Shown here in pieces: positions 1-7,735 of a stretch of DNA of 24,645 nucleotides. Numbering within the stretch: the stretch's first letter is position 1; every line of letters begins with the position of its first letter. Origin of the DNA: an uncultured Oscillospiraceae bacterium. GTDB taxonomy: Bacteria > Bacillota > Clostridia > Oscillospirales > Oscillospiraceae. The notes beneath the pieces were generated by a model. It ran no database searches. It saw nothing but the letters and a program-made list of their open reading frames with translations, and had not been told where the DNA came from. The stretch spans positions 1-24,645 of the forward strand of contig CAKTZP010000014.1 of assembly GCA_934636045.1 (NCBI GenBank), in the 5' to 3' direction. The translations under genes were made by a program, and so were the position numbers.

Positions 1-297
1 CTCGCGCTCGACAAGTTCTGCTATGAGGTCCGCAAGTATATCGGCGCCTATGCCGCTGCGCTCGGCGGGCTGGATTGCCTCGTGTTCACCGCCGGCGTCG
101 GCGAAAACGGCATCACCAACCGCGCTGCCATCTGCGAGGGTCTGGAATTCCTCGGCGTAAAGCTCGACCCCGAGCGCAACAAGGTGCGCGGCGAGGAAGC
201 GCTCATCTCCGCCGACGATTCCCGCGTCAAGGTCTGGGTCATCCCCACCAACGAGGAGCTCATGATCGCGCAGGACACCGCCGAGCTTTGCAAGTAA
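1..297 (+). CDS. ackA: Acetate kinase, C-terminal part (cut by window edge)
   Basis: The reading frame is open from base 1 and ends at TAA 295-297, giving the last 98 residues of acetate kinase, the enzyme that makes ATP and acetate from acetyl phosphate in the cytoplasm. The segment FTAGVGENG (near residues 29-37 of the fragment) matches the conserved acetate kinase nucleotide-site motif, and the following [10 protein letters not shown] and [14 protein letters not shown] stretches are typical of the family's C-terminus. The start and N-terminal domain lie outside the window. A GC-rich perfect palindrome follows the stop. Fermentative acetate formation fits an anaerobic Firmicute. The family call is firm; whether pta lies upstream cannot be seen. 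Confidence 0.93.
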   Translation, partial: LALDKFCYEVRKYIGAYAAALGGLDCLVFTAGVGENGITNRAAICEGLEFLGVKLDPERNKVRGEEALISADDSRVKVWVIPTNEELMIAQDTAELCK

Positions 298-305
298 AAA
301 AATGT

Positions 306-329
306 CTGCCCCGCCGCGCGGCGGGGCAG
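306..329 (+). other. Perfect 12-bp palindromic hairpin between ackA and pepT
   Basis: Bases 306-317 are the exact reverse complement of 318-329, a very GC-rich stem. It lies 8 nt after the ackA stop and ends 6 nt before the pepT ribosome site. It is followed by CTTCATA rather than a T-tract, so it is a poor intrinsic terminator. It could attenuate, process or stabilise a joint ackA-pepT transcript. Confidence 0.5.
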
Positions 330-348
330 CTTCATAAGGAGAATGATC

Positions 349-1557
349 ATGACTGTATCCGAACGTCTACTGAAATATGTATCCTTTGACACCCAATCTG
401 ATGAGAGCAGCGAAACCTGCCCGTCCACGGAGAAGCAAAAACGCCTCGGCGCAGCGCTCGTGGAGGAAATGAAGGCCATGGGTATCGCCGACGCGCGAAT
501 GGACGCCGACGGCTACGTCTACGGTTCGGTTCCCGGCAGGACCGGCGCGCCCGCCATCGGCCTGATTGCCCACATGGACACCTCGCCCGACTGCTCCGGC
601 GCAAATATCAAGCCGCGCATCGTGGAGTACACCGGCGCGCCCATCGTCCTGAACGAGGAAAAGCAGATTGTCCTCTCCGACCGCGACTTTCCGCTGCTGA
701 AGCGCAGTGTCGGTAAGCATCTGATCGTCACCGACGGCACGACCCTGCTCGGCGCGGACGACAAGGCCGGTATCGCCGAAATTCTGACCGCCGTGGAGGA
801 GCTGCTGGCCGAGGGCGGCGACCATGCCCCAATCCGCATTGCCTTTACGCCCGACGAGGAGATCGGTCGCGGCGCAGACCGCTTCGACCTTGCGCATTTC
901 GGTGCGGACTATGCCTACACCGTAGACGGCGGCACGCTCGGCGAGCTGGAATACGAGAATTTCAACGCTGCCTCCGCCGTGGTCACCGTCCTCGGGCGCA
1001 ACGTCCACCCCGGCTGCGCAAAAAATACGATGATCAATTCTCAGAATATCGCCATGGAGTTCCACGCTTTGCTGCCCGTCGTCGAGCGGCCGGAGCACAC
1101 GGAAAAGTACGAGGGCTTCTGCCACCTGTGCAGCATCCAGGGCGAAGTAGAAAAAACGGTGCTGGAATACATCATCCGCGACCATGACCGTGAAAAATTT
1201 GAGGCCAAAAAGGCGCAGTTCACCAAAATTGCCGCCCTGCTGAACGACCGCTGCGGTGCAGGCACCGTCTCCGTCAAGCTCAAGGACAGCTATTATAACA
1301 TGAAGGAAAAGATCGAGCCGGTGCTGCACATCGTCGAGGCCGCCAAGCAGGCCATGCTGGACGCAGGCGTTGCTCCCAGCATCGTTCCCATCCGCGGCGG
1401 CACCGACGGCGCGCGGCTGTCGTTTGAGGGGCTTCCCTGCCCGAACCTGTGCACCGGCGGCGAAAACTTCCACGGCCGCTTTGAATATATCCCCATGGAG
1501 GACATGCAGGCGGCCGTCCGTACCCTCAAGCACCTGCTCCGTTCCGCTGCAAAATAA
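349..1557 (+). CDS. pepT: Peptidase T (tripeptide aminopeptidase, M20 family)
   Basis: This is a 402-residue cytoplasmic zinc aminopeptidase that removes N-terminal residues from tripeptides; the length is usual for PepT. Visible M20 metal-site motifs, counted from the chosen start, are HMDTSPDCSG (H75, D77), LLGADDKAG (D137), the catalytic glutamate region PDEEIGRGAD (about 169-176), VDGG (D193) and the late GGENFHGRFEYIP segment. An upstream in-frame ATG at 343 sits only 1 nt after the AAGGAG site (336-341). The ATG at 349 has a 7-nt spacing and gives MTVSERLLKYVSFDTQS, matching the family N-terminus, so 349 is preferred. It probably shares transcription with ackA because no strong terminator separates them. 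Confidence 0.93.
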   Translation: MTVSERLLKYVSFDTQSDESSETCPSTEKQKRLGAALVEEMKAMGIADARMDADGYVYGSVPGRTGAPAIGLIAHMDTSPDCSGANIKPRIVEYTGAPIVLNEEKQIVLSDRDFPLLKRSVGKHLIVTDGTTLLGADDKAGIAEILTAVEELLAEGGDHAPIRIAFTPDEEIGRGADRFDLAHFGADYAYTVDGGTLGELEYENFNAASAVVTVLGRNVHPGCAKNTMINSQNIAMEFHALLPVVERPEHTEKYEGFCHLCSIQGEVEKTVLEYIIRDHDREKFEAKKAQFTKIAALLNDRCGAGTVSVKLKDSYYNMKEKIEPVLHIVEAAKQAMLDAGVAPSIVPIRGGTDGARLSFEGLPCPNLCTGGENFHGRFEYIPMEDMQAAVRTLKHLLRSAAK

Positions 1558-1580
1558 GCCGAAACCAATGAAAAATACAC

Positions 1581-1618
1581 AAGGGCGCGCTGCAATGCTC
1601 ATCTTGCAGCGTGCCCTT
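1581..1618. terminator. Bidirectional terminator hairpin between convergent pepT and the membrane-protein gene
   Basis: A 15-bp stem (1581-1595 with 1604-1618, one G-U pair) encloses an 8-nt loop. T-rich stretches follow on both strands: GTGCTGTTCTT on plus and GTGTATTTTTC on minus. Its position between two convergent stop codons fits a shared terminator. Confidence 0.75.
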
Positions 1619-1631
1619 GTGCTGTTCTTCG

Positions 1632-2462
1632 CTATTCCTCCTCGTTGGGGGAGAGCTCGTCGTCCGGTATCGTCTCTACCTGTGGGATAAATTCACGGGC
1701 AAATTTCCCCTTGCCCTTTTGCTTAACGTAAAAAAATCCAATCAAGGAGAACACGACCGCACCGACCAGGTTGACAATCAGGTCCTTCATCGTGTCGTTG
1801 ATGCCGACGTCGAGATATCCGCCAACATCAAGCGCTTCCTCCGTCCCGTCGGAGTGGACGATGATGACATCGGAAATATCCGTGATCTTCACGACCTTAT
1901 TGGAGTGCGTCTTATCGAGCATGGTGCTGTTAATGGTGCTCACGACAGTGTCCTTCTGCATATCGCCGTCAAAGAACTTATCGATCGAGAACTCGAATAC
2001 CTCCCACAAAACGCCGATCGTCATGGAAAAGCAGAACGCCGCAATGGCCAGATACAGCGGCGAAAGCTTCAACGAGAACCGCTTGTTCCGGTTCAGAATG
2101 TCCACCAGCGAGAAGCCGATGGCCGCGCAGCAAAAGCCGTTGATGGTGTGCAGCATCGTGTCCCAGTGCGGGATGCGCACATAGAAGCTGTTCAGCTCGC
2201 CGAGAATCTCAGCCGAGAAGATGAACAGCAGGATAATGACCTCCAGCGCCGACGGCAGCGTGATCTTCAGGACGGAGGAGGCAATGCTCGGCAGCAGGAA
2301 CAAAAACAGCGTCAAAACACAGTAAAACACGTTTTCCCACTCACGCAGCATCAGCTGGCGCACAAGGATCACAACGACCAGCAGACGCAGAATTGCGAAC
2401 AAGATGGCCGTAGCCTTGTGCTGGTAAGGAAGGTGTATCTTCTTTTTCAGGGATTCTTTCAT
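1632..2462 (-). CDS. Multi-pass membrane protein, YjdF/DUF2238-like
   Basis: This is a 276-residue integral membrane protein with about six hydrophobic segments, near residues 18-36, 44-60, 70-88, 103-122, 135-155 and 225-246. The motifs HWDTMLHTINGF (99-110), LWEVFEFSIDKFFDGD (152-167) and DTMKDLIVNLVGA (223-235) resemble the DUF2238/YjdF family, whose function is unknown. A soluble stretch of about 65 residues lies between the fifth and sixth segments, and the C-terminus is acidic (DDELSPNEEE). GAGGA sits upstream of the ATG at 2462. It lies downstream of the histidine kinase on the same strand but 72 nt away with its own promoter (2500-2528). The family call rests on motif resemblance only; a VanZ-like relationship is also possible. 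Confidence 0.6.
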   Translation of the reverse strand: MKESLKKKIHLPYQHKATAILFAILRLLVVVILVRQLMLREWENVFYCVLTLFLFLLPSIASSVLKITLPSALEVIILLFIFSAEILGELNSFYVRIPHWDTMLHTINGFCCAAIGFSLVDILNRNKRFSLKLSPLYLAIAAFCFSMTIGVLWEVFEFSIDKFFDGDMQKDTVVSTINSTMLDKTHSNKVVKITDISDVIIVHSDGTEEALDVGGYLDVGINDTMKDLIVNLVGAVVFSLIGFFYVKQKGKGKFAREFIPQVETIPDDELSPNEEE

Positions 2463-2499
2463 CGTCTGTCCTCATTTCTCCGCGTTGCGCGGCAGTTCC

Positions 2500-2528
2500 A
2501 TTTTAGCAAAGCTTCCCGGCTTCGTCAA
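2500..2528 (-). promoter_or_regulatory. Sigma-70-type promoter for the DUF2238-like gene
   Basis: On the minus strand TTGACG (2528-2523) is followed by a 17-nt spacer and TAAAAT (2505-2500), then the GAGGA site and ATG at 2462. The -35 lies in the loop of a small hairpin (CGGCTT-CGTC-AAGCCG, 2517-2532) just after the kinase stop, so kinase 3' end and new promoter overlap. Confidence 0.65.
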
Positions 2529-2534
2529 GCCGTT

Positions 2535-3611
2535 TCAGTCGGCCCTGCGCGGCAGCCGGACGGTGAAGCTGGTCATTCCGTTTTCGCTGGCGGCCGTCAC
2601 CTCGCCGCCGTGCAGCTGGCAGACCTTTTTCACCACCGCCAGACCGATGCCGTTGCCCTCAAGGCAATGCGACTCATCGGCCTGATAAAACTTGTTGAAG
2701 ATATATGCGAGCTTGTCCTGCGGGATGTCCTTGCACGGATTGGTGACCACCACCGTGAGCCACGCGTCGTTCTCGGAGATGTCGACCGACACCGTCCCGT
2801 TCGGCGGGGAGAATTTGACGGCGTTGTCCAGCAGATTGATCCAGACCTGCTTCAAAAGCTCCTCGTTCGCAGAAATAAAATGCTCGCAAAACGGCAGATT
2901 CATGCACAAATTCTTCGGCATCCATTTTTCCTCCAGCAGCAGCACCGCGCCGCGGATCTGCTCCGAGAGATTATACTCGGAAACGTCCGTCAGAATCGTC
3001 TGATTTTCCACATGCGTCAGGCTAAGCACCTTGTTGGCCAAGGTCGCCAGCCGGAGGGACTCTTCCTCGATGGCCTCCAGATATTCCTCCCGCTGCGCCT
3101 CGGTCAGGTTGCCGCGCCGCAGCAGCTGCGCAAAGCCCGCGATGGAAACGATCGGCGTTTTGAACTCATGTGAAAAATTATTGATAAAGTCACTGCGCAG
3201 CATCTCCGTATGCTCCAGCTCCTCCGCCGCGCGGTTAAAGCTACTCTCAATGCTCTTAAACGCCGGGTGCTCTCCGATGGGCTTGCCGAAATGCAGCCGC
3301 GCCGTAAAGTCGCCGCTGGCCAGCCGGTCAAGCTGGTCGATGATCCGCTTGAGCGGGTTAAGGGATACTTTACCCGTCACCGTCGACAGGATCACGCCGA
3401 TGACCATACTCACGCAGAGCACGAACTTCATTGTTCCGGAAATATCCACCTGCTCCGACGCGTCCTGCATCACGCCCAGCGCCGTGAGCACATGCATCGC
3501 GCCGAAGGTCAGCAGCATTGCCGCCGCGATCGCCAAAAACACGATGCCGGAAAGCAGGAGCATCAGCGCAATGCGGCCCTTGTGCTCGCGCAGCTCTCTT
3601 CTTTGTCTCAT
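2535..3611 (-). CDS. Membrane-bound sensor histidine kinase (HAMP, HisKA, HATPase)
   Basis: This is a 358-residue sensor kinase partnered with the response regulator whose stop overlaps its start (ATGA, 3611-3608). Two hydrophobic helices (about 14-38 and 60-80) flank a loop of only about 20 residues, so there is no real extracytoplasmic sensor domain; kinases of this build usually sense the membrane or work with a membrane partner. A HAMP-like linker (about 81-133) leads to the phosphoacceptor motif NFSHEFKTP (H148). ATPase-domain motifs are the N-box WINLLDNAVKFSP (N263) and the G2 box GNGIGLAVVKKV (319-330). The G1 region reads VVTNPCKDIP (288-297) instead of the usual DxGxGI, a degenerate nucleotide-site loop. 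The signal cannot be deduced from sequence; membrane or envelope state is the inference. Confidence 0.9.
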   Translation of the reverse strand: MRQRRELREHKGRIALMLLLSGIVFLAIAAAMLLTFGAMHVLTALGVMQDASEQVDISGTMKFVLCVSMVIGVILSTVTGKVSLNPLKRIIDQLDRLASGDFTARLHFGKPIGEHPAFKSIESSFNRAAEELEHTEMLRSDFINNFSHEFKTPIVSIAGFAQLLRRGNLTEAQREEYLEAIEEESLRLATLANKVLSLTHVENQTILTDVSEYNLSEQIRGAVLLLEEKWMPKNLCMNLPFCEHFISANEELLKQVWINLLDNAVKFSPPNGTVSVDISENDAWLTVVVTNPCKDIPQDKLAYIFNKFYQADESHCLEGNGIGLAVVKKVCQLHGGEVTAASENGMTSFTVRLPRRAD

Positions 3612-4282
3612 ACGTGCTTCACCGCCTTGTAGCCGAGGCCGCGCACGGCGACGATTTCAAACTCCTTCCAGCCCTCAAAGCGCTTGCGCAGCCGTCCGAC
3701 ATGCACGGTCACGGTCTCCCAGCCGGTCTCGCTGTCCGTGCCCCAGATCTCGTCCATCAGCTGGATGCGCGTAAAAATCTGGCCGGGATAGGACAGCAGC
3801 TTATACAGCAGCAGAAATTCCTTCTGCGGAAGCTCCTGTGTTTCGCCGTTTTTCGTCACGGTAAAGGATCTGTAATCGAGCACGACATCGCCGATCATAA
3901 TGCGCTGCTCGCTGACGATCTTCGCCCGGCGCAGCAGCGCCCGGATGCGCAGCAGCAGCTTTTCCTCATCGATAGGCTTGGTGATATAATCGTCCGTTCC
4001 GACAAGAAAGCCCTTTTTCTCGTCCGCGGGCAGGTGCTTTGCCGTGACCATCAGGATGGGCAGGGCATTGTCCGTTTCACGGATGAGCCGCGTGAATTCA
4101 AAGCCGTCCATTTTCGGCATCATCACGTCCAGGACGATCAGATCGACATGCTCCTTGTCCAGGATGCCCAGCGCCGCTTCTCCGTCGGCGGCGGTCGTTA
4201 CGGTGTAGTTTGCATTTTCCAGCACGGCGCGAAGCAGCATTCGTGTGTGCTTGTCGTCGTCCACAACGAGGATATGAAACAT
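3608..4282 (-). CDS. OmpR/PhoB-family response regulator
   Basis: This is a 224-residue two-domain transcription factor. The receiver domain (1-118) has the acidic pair D8/D9, phospho-acceptor D52 in VLDVMMPKMDG, T80 and K102 (TKPI). The winged-helix DNA-binding domain (about 130-222) has the typical QKEFLLLYKLLSYPGQIFTR and TVHVGRLRKRFE segments. GGAGG (4295-4291) precedes the ATG. It is first in an operon with the kinase (4-nt overlap). Its own promoter and the divergent fakB promoter share an identical 15-nt box that also precedes ftsH; I infer this protein binds it and regulates its own expression. No named orthologue is recognised. Confidence 0.92.
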   Translation of the reverse strand: MFHILVVDDDKHTRMLLRAVLENANYTVTTAADGEAALGILDKEHVDLIVLDVMMPKMDGFEFTRLIRETDNALPILMVTAKHLPADEKKGFLVGTDDYITKPIDEEKLLLRIRALLRRAKIVSEQRIMIGDVVLDYRSFTVTKNGETQELPQKEFLLLYKLLSYPGQIFTRIQLMDEIWGTDSETGWETVTVHVGRLRKRFEGWKEFEIVAVRGLGYKAVKHV

Positions 4283-4310
4283 GATCCGCCTCCAATAACA
4301 GTGTTTTTTC

Positions 4311-4343
4311 AGTATAACGCCGGCGGCGAAACTGAAACGAAAC
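4311..4343 (-). promoter_or_regulatory. Two-component operon promoter with shared 15-nt box
   Basis: On the minus strand GTTTCGTTTCAGTTT (4343-4329) is followed by exactly 12 nt and a TATACT -10 (4316-4311). There is no recognisable TTGACA -35; the box occupies that place. Box, spacing and -10 recur at the fakB and ftsH promoters. GTTT repeats inside the box with an 11-nt period, as in many OmpR-family operators. The box is also the exact inverted copy of the fakB box about 95 nt away. Confidence 0.65.
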
Positions 4344-4438
4344 TTTTTTCGACTATATTTTACAAGAGGAAAGCGCCCGTGTCAATCTTCCTCCGACGGC
4401 ACGGCACCATTCCGGCCTCACATGGGTTTTTTCCCGAA

Positions 4439-4471
4439 GTTTCGTTTCAGTTTAGAATCCCTTGCTAAACT
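4439..4471 (+). promoter_or_regulatory. fakB-fakA-plsY promoter with shared 15-nt box
   Basis: GTTTCGTTTCAGTTT (4439-4453), a 12-nt gap, then TAAACT (4466-4471). A start near 4478 would give a leader of about 45 nt before fakB. The box is identical to that of the divergent two-component operon and matches 14 of 15 bases at the ftsH promoter. No canonical -35 is present, suggesting activator dependence. Confidence 0.65.
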
Positions 4472-4522
4472 CCTCGCGAAAAATGTCGAGACCGGCATGC
4501 AAAAATAAAAGGAGCAACCATC

Positions 4523-5419
4523 ATGAGAAAAGTAAAGATCATCACTGATTCCTGCGCCGACCTGACCGGTGCGCAGCTGGAAGCATACAGCATCGACTAT
4601 GCCAAAATGTCCACCATTGAGGACGGCAAGGAAGCCCCTGCCCTGCTCACATGGACGCCCGCTGAGGCGCACCGCCTGTATGAGACCATCCGCGGCGGCA
4701 AGCGCATCACCACCGCGCAGGTCTCCGTGGAGGAATTCCACCGCATCTTCACGCAGTACCTTGAAGAAGGCTGCGATATCGTCTATATTGCCTGCTCGTC
4801 CAAGCAGAGCGGCTCGGTCAACACCGGCTTTGTCACCGCAAAGAAGCTGCTGGAGGGCTATCCGGATGCCGCCATCTACTGCATTGACTCCCTCAACGCC
4901 TCCTGCGGCGAGGGCATGCTCGCCATCGAGGCCGCGAAGCTGGCCGCGCAGGGCAAGAGCGCCAAGGAGGTCTATGACCACATCATGTCCGTCCGCAAGA
5001 ACGTCCAGCAGTACGTCACCGTCCATACCCTCGAGCACCTGAAAAAGGCCGGGCGCGTTTCCGCCTCCTCTGCCTTCTTCGGCAACCTCATGGGCGTCAA
5101 GCCGATCCTGATCTCCGATGTCAACGGCACGCAAACCCCCATCAAGAAGGTCAAGGGTCGGAAGAATTCCCTGCAGGAGCTGGTCAACCAGCTCAAGGAA
5201 AATATCATCGACCCTGAAAACCAGACCATCTACCTTGCCCACGCCGACTGCCAGCCAGCAGAGGTCGAGGAGCTCAAGCAAATGCTGCGCGCCGCGATTC
5301 CCTGCAAGGACATCGCCGTCGGCTACATCGGGCCGATCATCGGCGCCTCCATCGGGCCGGATGCCTTCGGCGTTTGGGCCTTCGGCAAAGCCGTAACCTA
5401 TGCCGTTGAGGAGAATTAA
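4523..5419 (+). CDS. fakB: DegV-family fatty-acid-binding protein (FakB-like)
   Basis: This 298-residue cytoplasmic protein carries a fatty acid to the kinase FakA for phosphorylation. DegV-family signatures are visible: ITDSCADL near the N-terminus, ITTAQVSVEEF (62-72), the ligand-loop serines in ACSSKQSGSVNTG (90-102), and the conserved KKAGRVSASSAFFGNLMGVKPIL (about 174-196) followed by KVKGRKNSL. AAAAGGAG lies 8 nt upstream of the ATG. The stop TAA 5417-5419 abuts the fakA start at 5420, so the two are translationally adjacent. DegV proteins are often annotated without function; here the next genes encode FakA and PlsY, which makes the FakB role likely. Acyl-chain preference cannot be told. 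Confidence 0.9.
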   Translation: MRKVKIITDSCADLTGAQLEAYSIDYAKMSTIEDGKEAPALLTWTPAEAHRLYETIRGGKRITTAQVSVEEFHRIFTQYLEEGCDIVYIACSSKQSGSVNTGFVTAKKLLEGYPDAAIYCIDSLNASCGEGMLAIEAAKLAAQGKSAKEVYDHIMSVRKNVQQYVTVHTLEHLKKAGRVSASSAFFGNLMGVKPILISDVNGTQTPIKKVKGRKNSLQELVNQLKENIIDPENQTIYLAHADCQPAEVEELKQMLRAAIPCKDIAVGYIGPIIGASIGPDAFGVWAFGKAVTYAVEEN

Positions 5420-7066
5420 ATGGAGCAGCTGCAAACGATCGATGGCCTTCTGCTGGCAAAAATGATGCGCGCGGGCGCGGCAAGCCTGCGCGCGCAGGAG
5501 CAGACCATCAACGACCTGAACGTCTTCCCCATTCCGGACGGCGACACCGGCAGCAATATGCTGCTGACCGCCCTCGGCGGCGTGGAAAAATGCGGCGATG
5601 GCGTCGGCCCCGTTTCCGAGGTTGCCCGCCACATCTCCGACGGGATGCTGCTCAGTGCGCGTGGCAATTCCGGCGTGATTCTCTCCCAGATTTTTGACGG
5701 CATTGCCGATGGCTTCCGCGGCTTGGAAACCGCGGACTGCGCCGCGCTCGCCCATGCCCTGCAATGCGGCACGGAGCACGCCTATCAGGCCGTCATGGAG
5801 CCCACCGAGGGTACCATCCTCACCGTTATGCGCTGCGCCGCAGAGTATGCCGCCGCACAGAACGCAGCGACGCCTGAGGCGCTGTGCCGCGAGTTTCTCG
5901 CCGAGGCGCGCCGCACACTCGAGCACACGCCGGAGCTGCTGCCCGTGCTGAAAAAGGCCGGGGTCGTTGACTCCGGCGGCGCAGGACTCGTCTGCATCGC
6001 CGAGGGCATGCTGGATGTACTGACCGGCACGGAGGCTGGCGAGGATGCCGTCTCCGCGCCCGCCCCTGCCGGGGAGCAGGTGCTCGACCTCGACCGCTTT
6101 ACCGAGGACAGCGTGCTGGAATTCGGCTACTGCACAGAGCTGCTGCTGCGGCTTCAGCGCAGCAAAACGAATATCGACAGCTTTACCGTCGACCGTCTGA
6201 CGGATTACCTCAGCGGCATCGGCGACAGTCTCGTCGTCTTCCAGACCGGCAGCATCGTCAAGATTCATGTGCATACCATGACCCCGGATCGCGTGCTGGG
6301 CTTCTGCCAGCGTTACGGAGAATTTTTGAAGATCAAAATTGAAAATATGTCCCTGCAGCACAACAACCTCCACGATGCCGAAGAGGAGGCTCCCGCGGCG
6401 CCGCAGCAGAAGCGTAAGCCCTTCGCCGTCGTAGCCGTGGCCTCCGGAGAGGGAATCAAAGACCTCTTCAGGGAAACCGGCGCGGACGTGATTGTTGACG
6501 GCGGCCAAAGCAGCAACCCCTCAGCCGAGGATTTTCTCTCCGCCTTTGCGCAGGCCAACGCGGACACCATCTTCGTCCTGCCCAACAACGGCAACATCAT
6601 CCTCACCGCCCGTCAGGCCGCCGGAATGTACTCCGACGCCGACGTGCGCGTGATGGAAAGCCACACCATCGGCGACGGCTACGCCGCGCTTTCCATGTTC
6701 TCCGCCGACTCCGGCGATGCCGATCAGATTGCCGCCGAGCTGACCGCCGCCATGCAGGGCGTCGTCACCGCGGAAATCTCCAGGAGCGTCCGCGACGCGC
6801 AGGGCGTACACGCCGGAGAATACATCGGCTTTTCTGGCAAGGAGATCCTTGCTGCCGATGCCTCGCGCTTTGCCGCTGTCTGCAAGACCGCCGCGCAGCT
6901 TGACCTATCCGCCTATGACATCTGCCTGCTTCTGTGCGGCAAGGACGCCGACCCGGATGAGTCCGCGGCGCTGCAGGCCGAGTTTCAGTCCCGGTATCCC
7001 GGCAAGGAGCTGTATGTCATCGACGGCCGGCAGGAGGTCTATGACTACATCCTGATTCTGGAATAA
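5420..7066 (+). CDS. fakA: Fatty acid kinase FakA (DAK2/DhaL domain, YloV family)
   Basis: This 548-residue ATP-dependent kinase phosphorylates FakB-bound fatty acids to acyl phosphate. The N-terminal DhaL-type domain (about 8-200) contains NDLNVFPIPDGDTGSNM with the Mg-binding aspartates D40 and D42, then RGNSGVILSQIFDG and the glycine-rich DSGGAGLVCIAEGM. The central domain (from about 235, FGYCTELLL) and the C-terminal DegV-like domain (about 340-548, with VDGGQSSNPSAEDF and VLPNNGNIILTARQAA) complete the usual FakA order; the length matches the family. Its ATG follows the fakB stop with no gap, and plsY starts 12 nt after its stop, so the three genes form one unit. Confidence 0.92.
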   Translation: MEQLQTIDGLLLAKMMRAGAASLRAQEQTINDLNVFPIPDGDTGSNMLLTALGGVEKCGDGVGPVSEVARHISDGMLLSARGNSGVILSQIFDGIADGFRGLETADCAALAHALQCGTEHAYQAVMEPTEGTILTVMRCAAEYAAAQNAATPEALCREFLAEARRTLEHTPELLPVLKKAGVVDSGGAGLVCIAEGMLDVLTGTEAGEDAVSAPAPAGEQVLDLDRFTEDSVLEFGYCTELLLRLQRSKTNIDSFTVDRLTDYLSGIGDSLVVFQTGSIVKIHVHTMTPDRVLGFCQRYGEFLKIKIENMSLQHNNLHDAEEEAPAAPQQKRKPFAVVAVASGEGIKDLFRETGADVIVDGGQSSNPSAEDFLSAFAQANADTIFVLPNNGNIILTARQAAGMYSDADVRVMESHTIGDGYAALSMFSADSGDADQIAAELTAAMQGVVTAEISRSVRDAQGVHAGEYIGFSGKEILAADASRFAAVCKTAAQLDLSAYDICLLLCGKDADPDESAALQAEFQSRYPGKELYVIDGRQEVYDYILILE

Positions 7067-7078
7067 GGGGGGCAGCAC

Positions 7079-7696
7079 ATGGAACTGCTGTTGTATGTCT
7101 CCGCCGCCTTGGCCGCCTATCTGGTCTCCGGCTGGAATCCGGCGATCACTTTCTCCAGAGCGATCTATCACACCGACATCCGCACCTGCGGCAGCAAGAA
7201 TCCCGGCTTTACCAACTTCAAGCGCTGCTTCGGCAATCGCTGGGCGTGGTTCGTCCTCGCGCTCGACCTGTGCAAGGCGGCGCTCGTTGTGCTGCTGTCT
7301 GCCTTGCTGTTTGAGCGCCACCTCGGCCGCTATACTCTCGGCGCGGCTTATACGGGCATGTTCGCCGTGCTCGGCCATGCCTACCCGGTCTGGTACCGCT
7401 TTCGCGGCGGCAAGGGCTTTCTCGTCAGCCTCTCGGCCATTTGGGTCACGGACTGGCGTGTCGGCCTGATCGTCACGCTGCTGATGATTGTGCTGCTGCT
7501 GACCACGAAATACATGTCGCTGGCCACCGTCACCGCCACCCTGACCAGCCCGATTCTGCTGCTGCTGGCGCATGCGTCCGTCGCCGTGATCTGCCTCAAC
7601 GCCGCCATGGTGCTCTTTGTCGCCGTGCGCCACCGGGCAAATTTCGCGCGCCTGCGCGCCGGTACCGAATCCAAATTCTCCTTCGGCGCGCACTGA
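7079..7696 (+). CDS. plsY: Acyl-phosphate:glycerol-3-phosphate acyltransferase PlsY
   Basis: This 205-residue integral membrane enzyme transfers the acyl group from acyl phosphate to glycerol-3-phosphate, the first step of phospholipid synthesis. The three PlsY signatures are present with small changes: GSKNPGFTNFKRCFG (usually GSGNPGATN) for the first, GHAYPVWYRFRGGKG for the second, and HRANFARLRAGTESKF for the third. Hydrophobic segments occur at the N-terminus and near residues 55-75, 120-145 and 155-180. GGGG lies ahead of the ATG, 12 nt after fakA. With fakB and fakA it forms a complete route from free fatty acid to lysophosphatidate. It may equally accept acyl phosphate made by PlsX from endogenous acyl-ACP. 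Confidence 0.92.
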   Translation: MELLLYVSAALAAYLVSGWNPAITFSRAIYHTDIRTCGSKNPGFTNFKRCFGNRWAWFVLALDLCKAALVVLLSALLFERHLGRYTLGAAYTGMFAVLGHAYPVWYRFRGGKGFLVSLSAIWVTDWRVGLIVTLLMIVLLLTTKYMSLATVTATLTSPILLLLAHASVAVICLNAAMVLFVAVRHRANFARLRAGTESKFSFGAH

Positions 7697-7704
7697 GCGC
7701 GCCG
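7684..7704 (+). other. Hairpin overlapping the plsY stop; weak terminator or attenuator
   Basis: CGGCGCGC (7684-7691) pairs perfectly with GCGCGCCG (7697-7704) across a 5-nt loop holding part of the plsY stop region. The following TTGTATCATTCTC is only weakly T-rich. It may lower expression of the next gene relative to plsY rather than end transcription. Confidence 0.4.
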
Positions 7705-7735
7705 TTGTATCATTCTCACTCAGGAGGCTCACCCC

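Noticed and set aside
1611..3173. 520-codon open frame on plus across the membrane protein and kinase
   Set aside because: Arg/Gln/His-rich shadow of two minus-strand genes.
4418..6508. 696-codon open frame on minus, antisense to fakB-fakA
   Set aside because: Composition is low-complexity and mirrors the third-base GC bias of the plus-strand genes; no ribosome site and no domain. A shadow frame.
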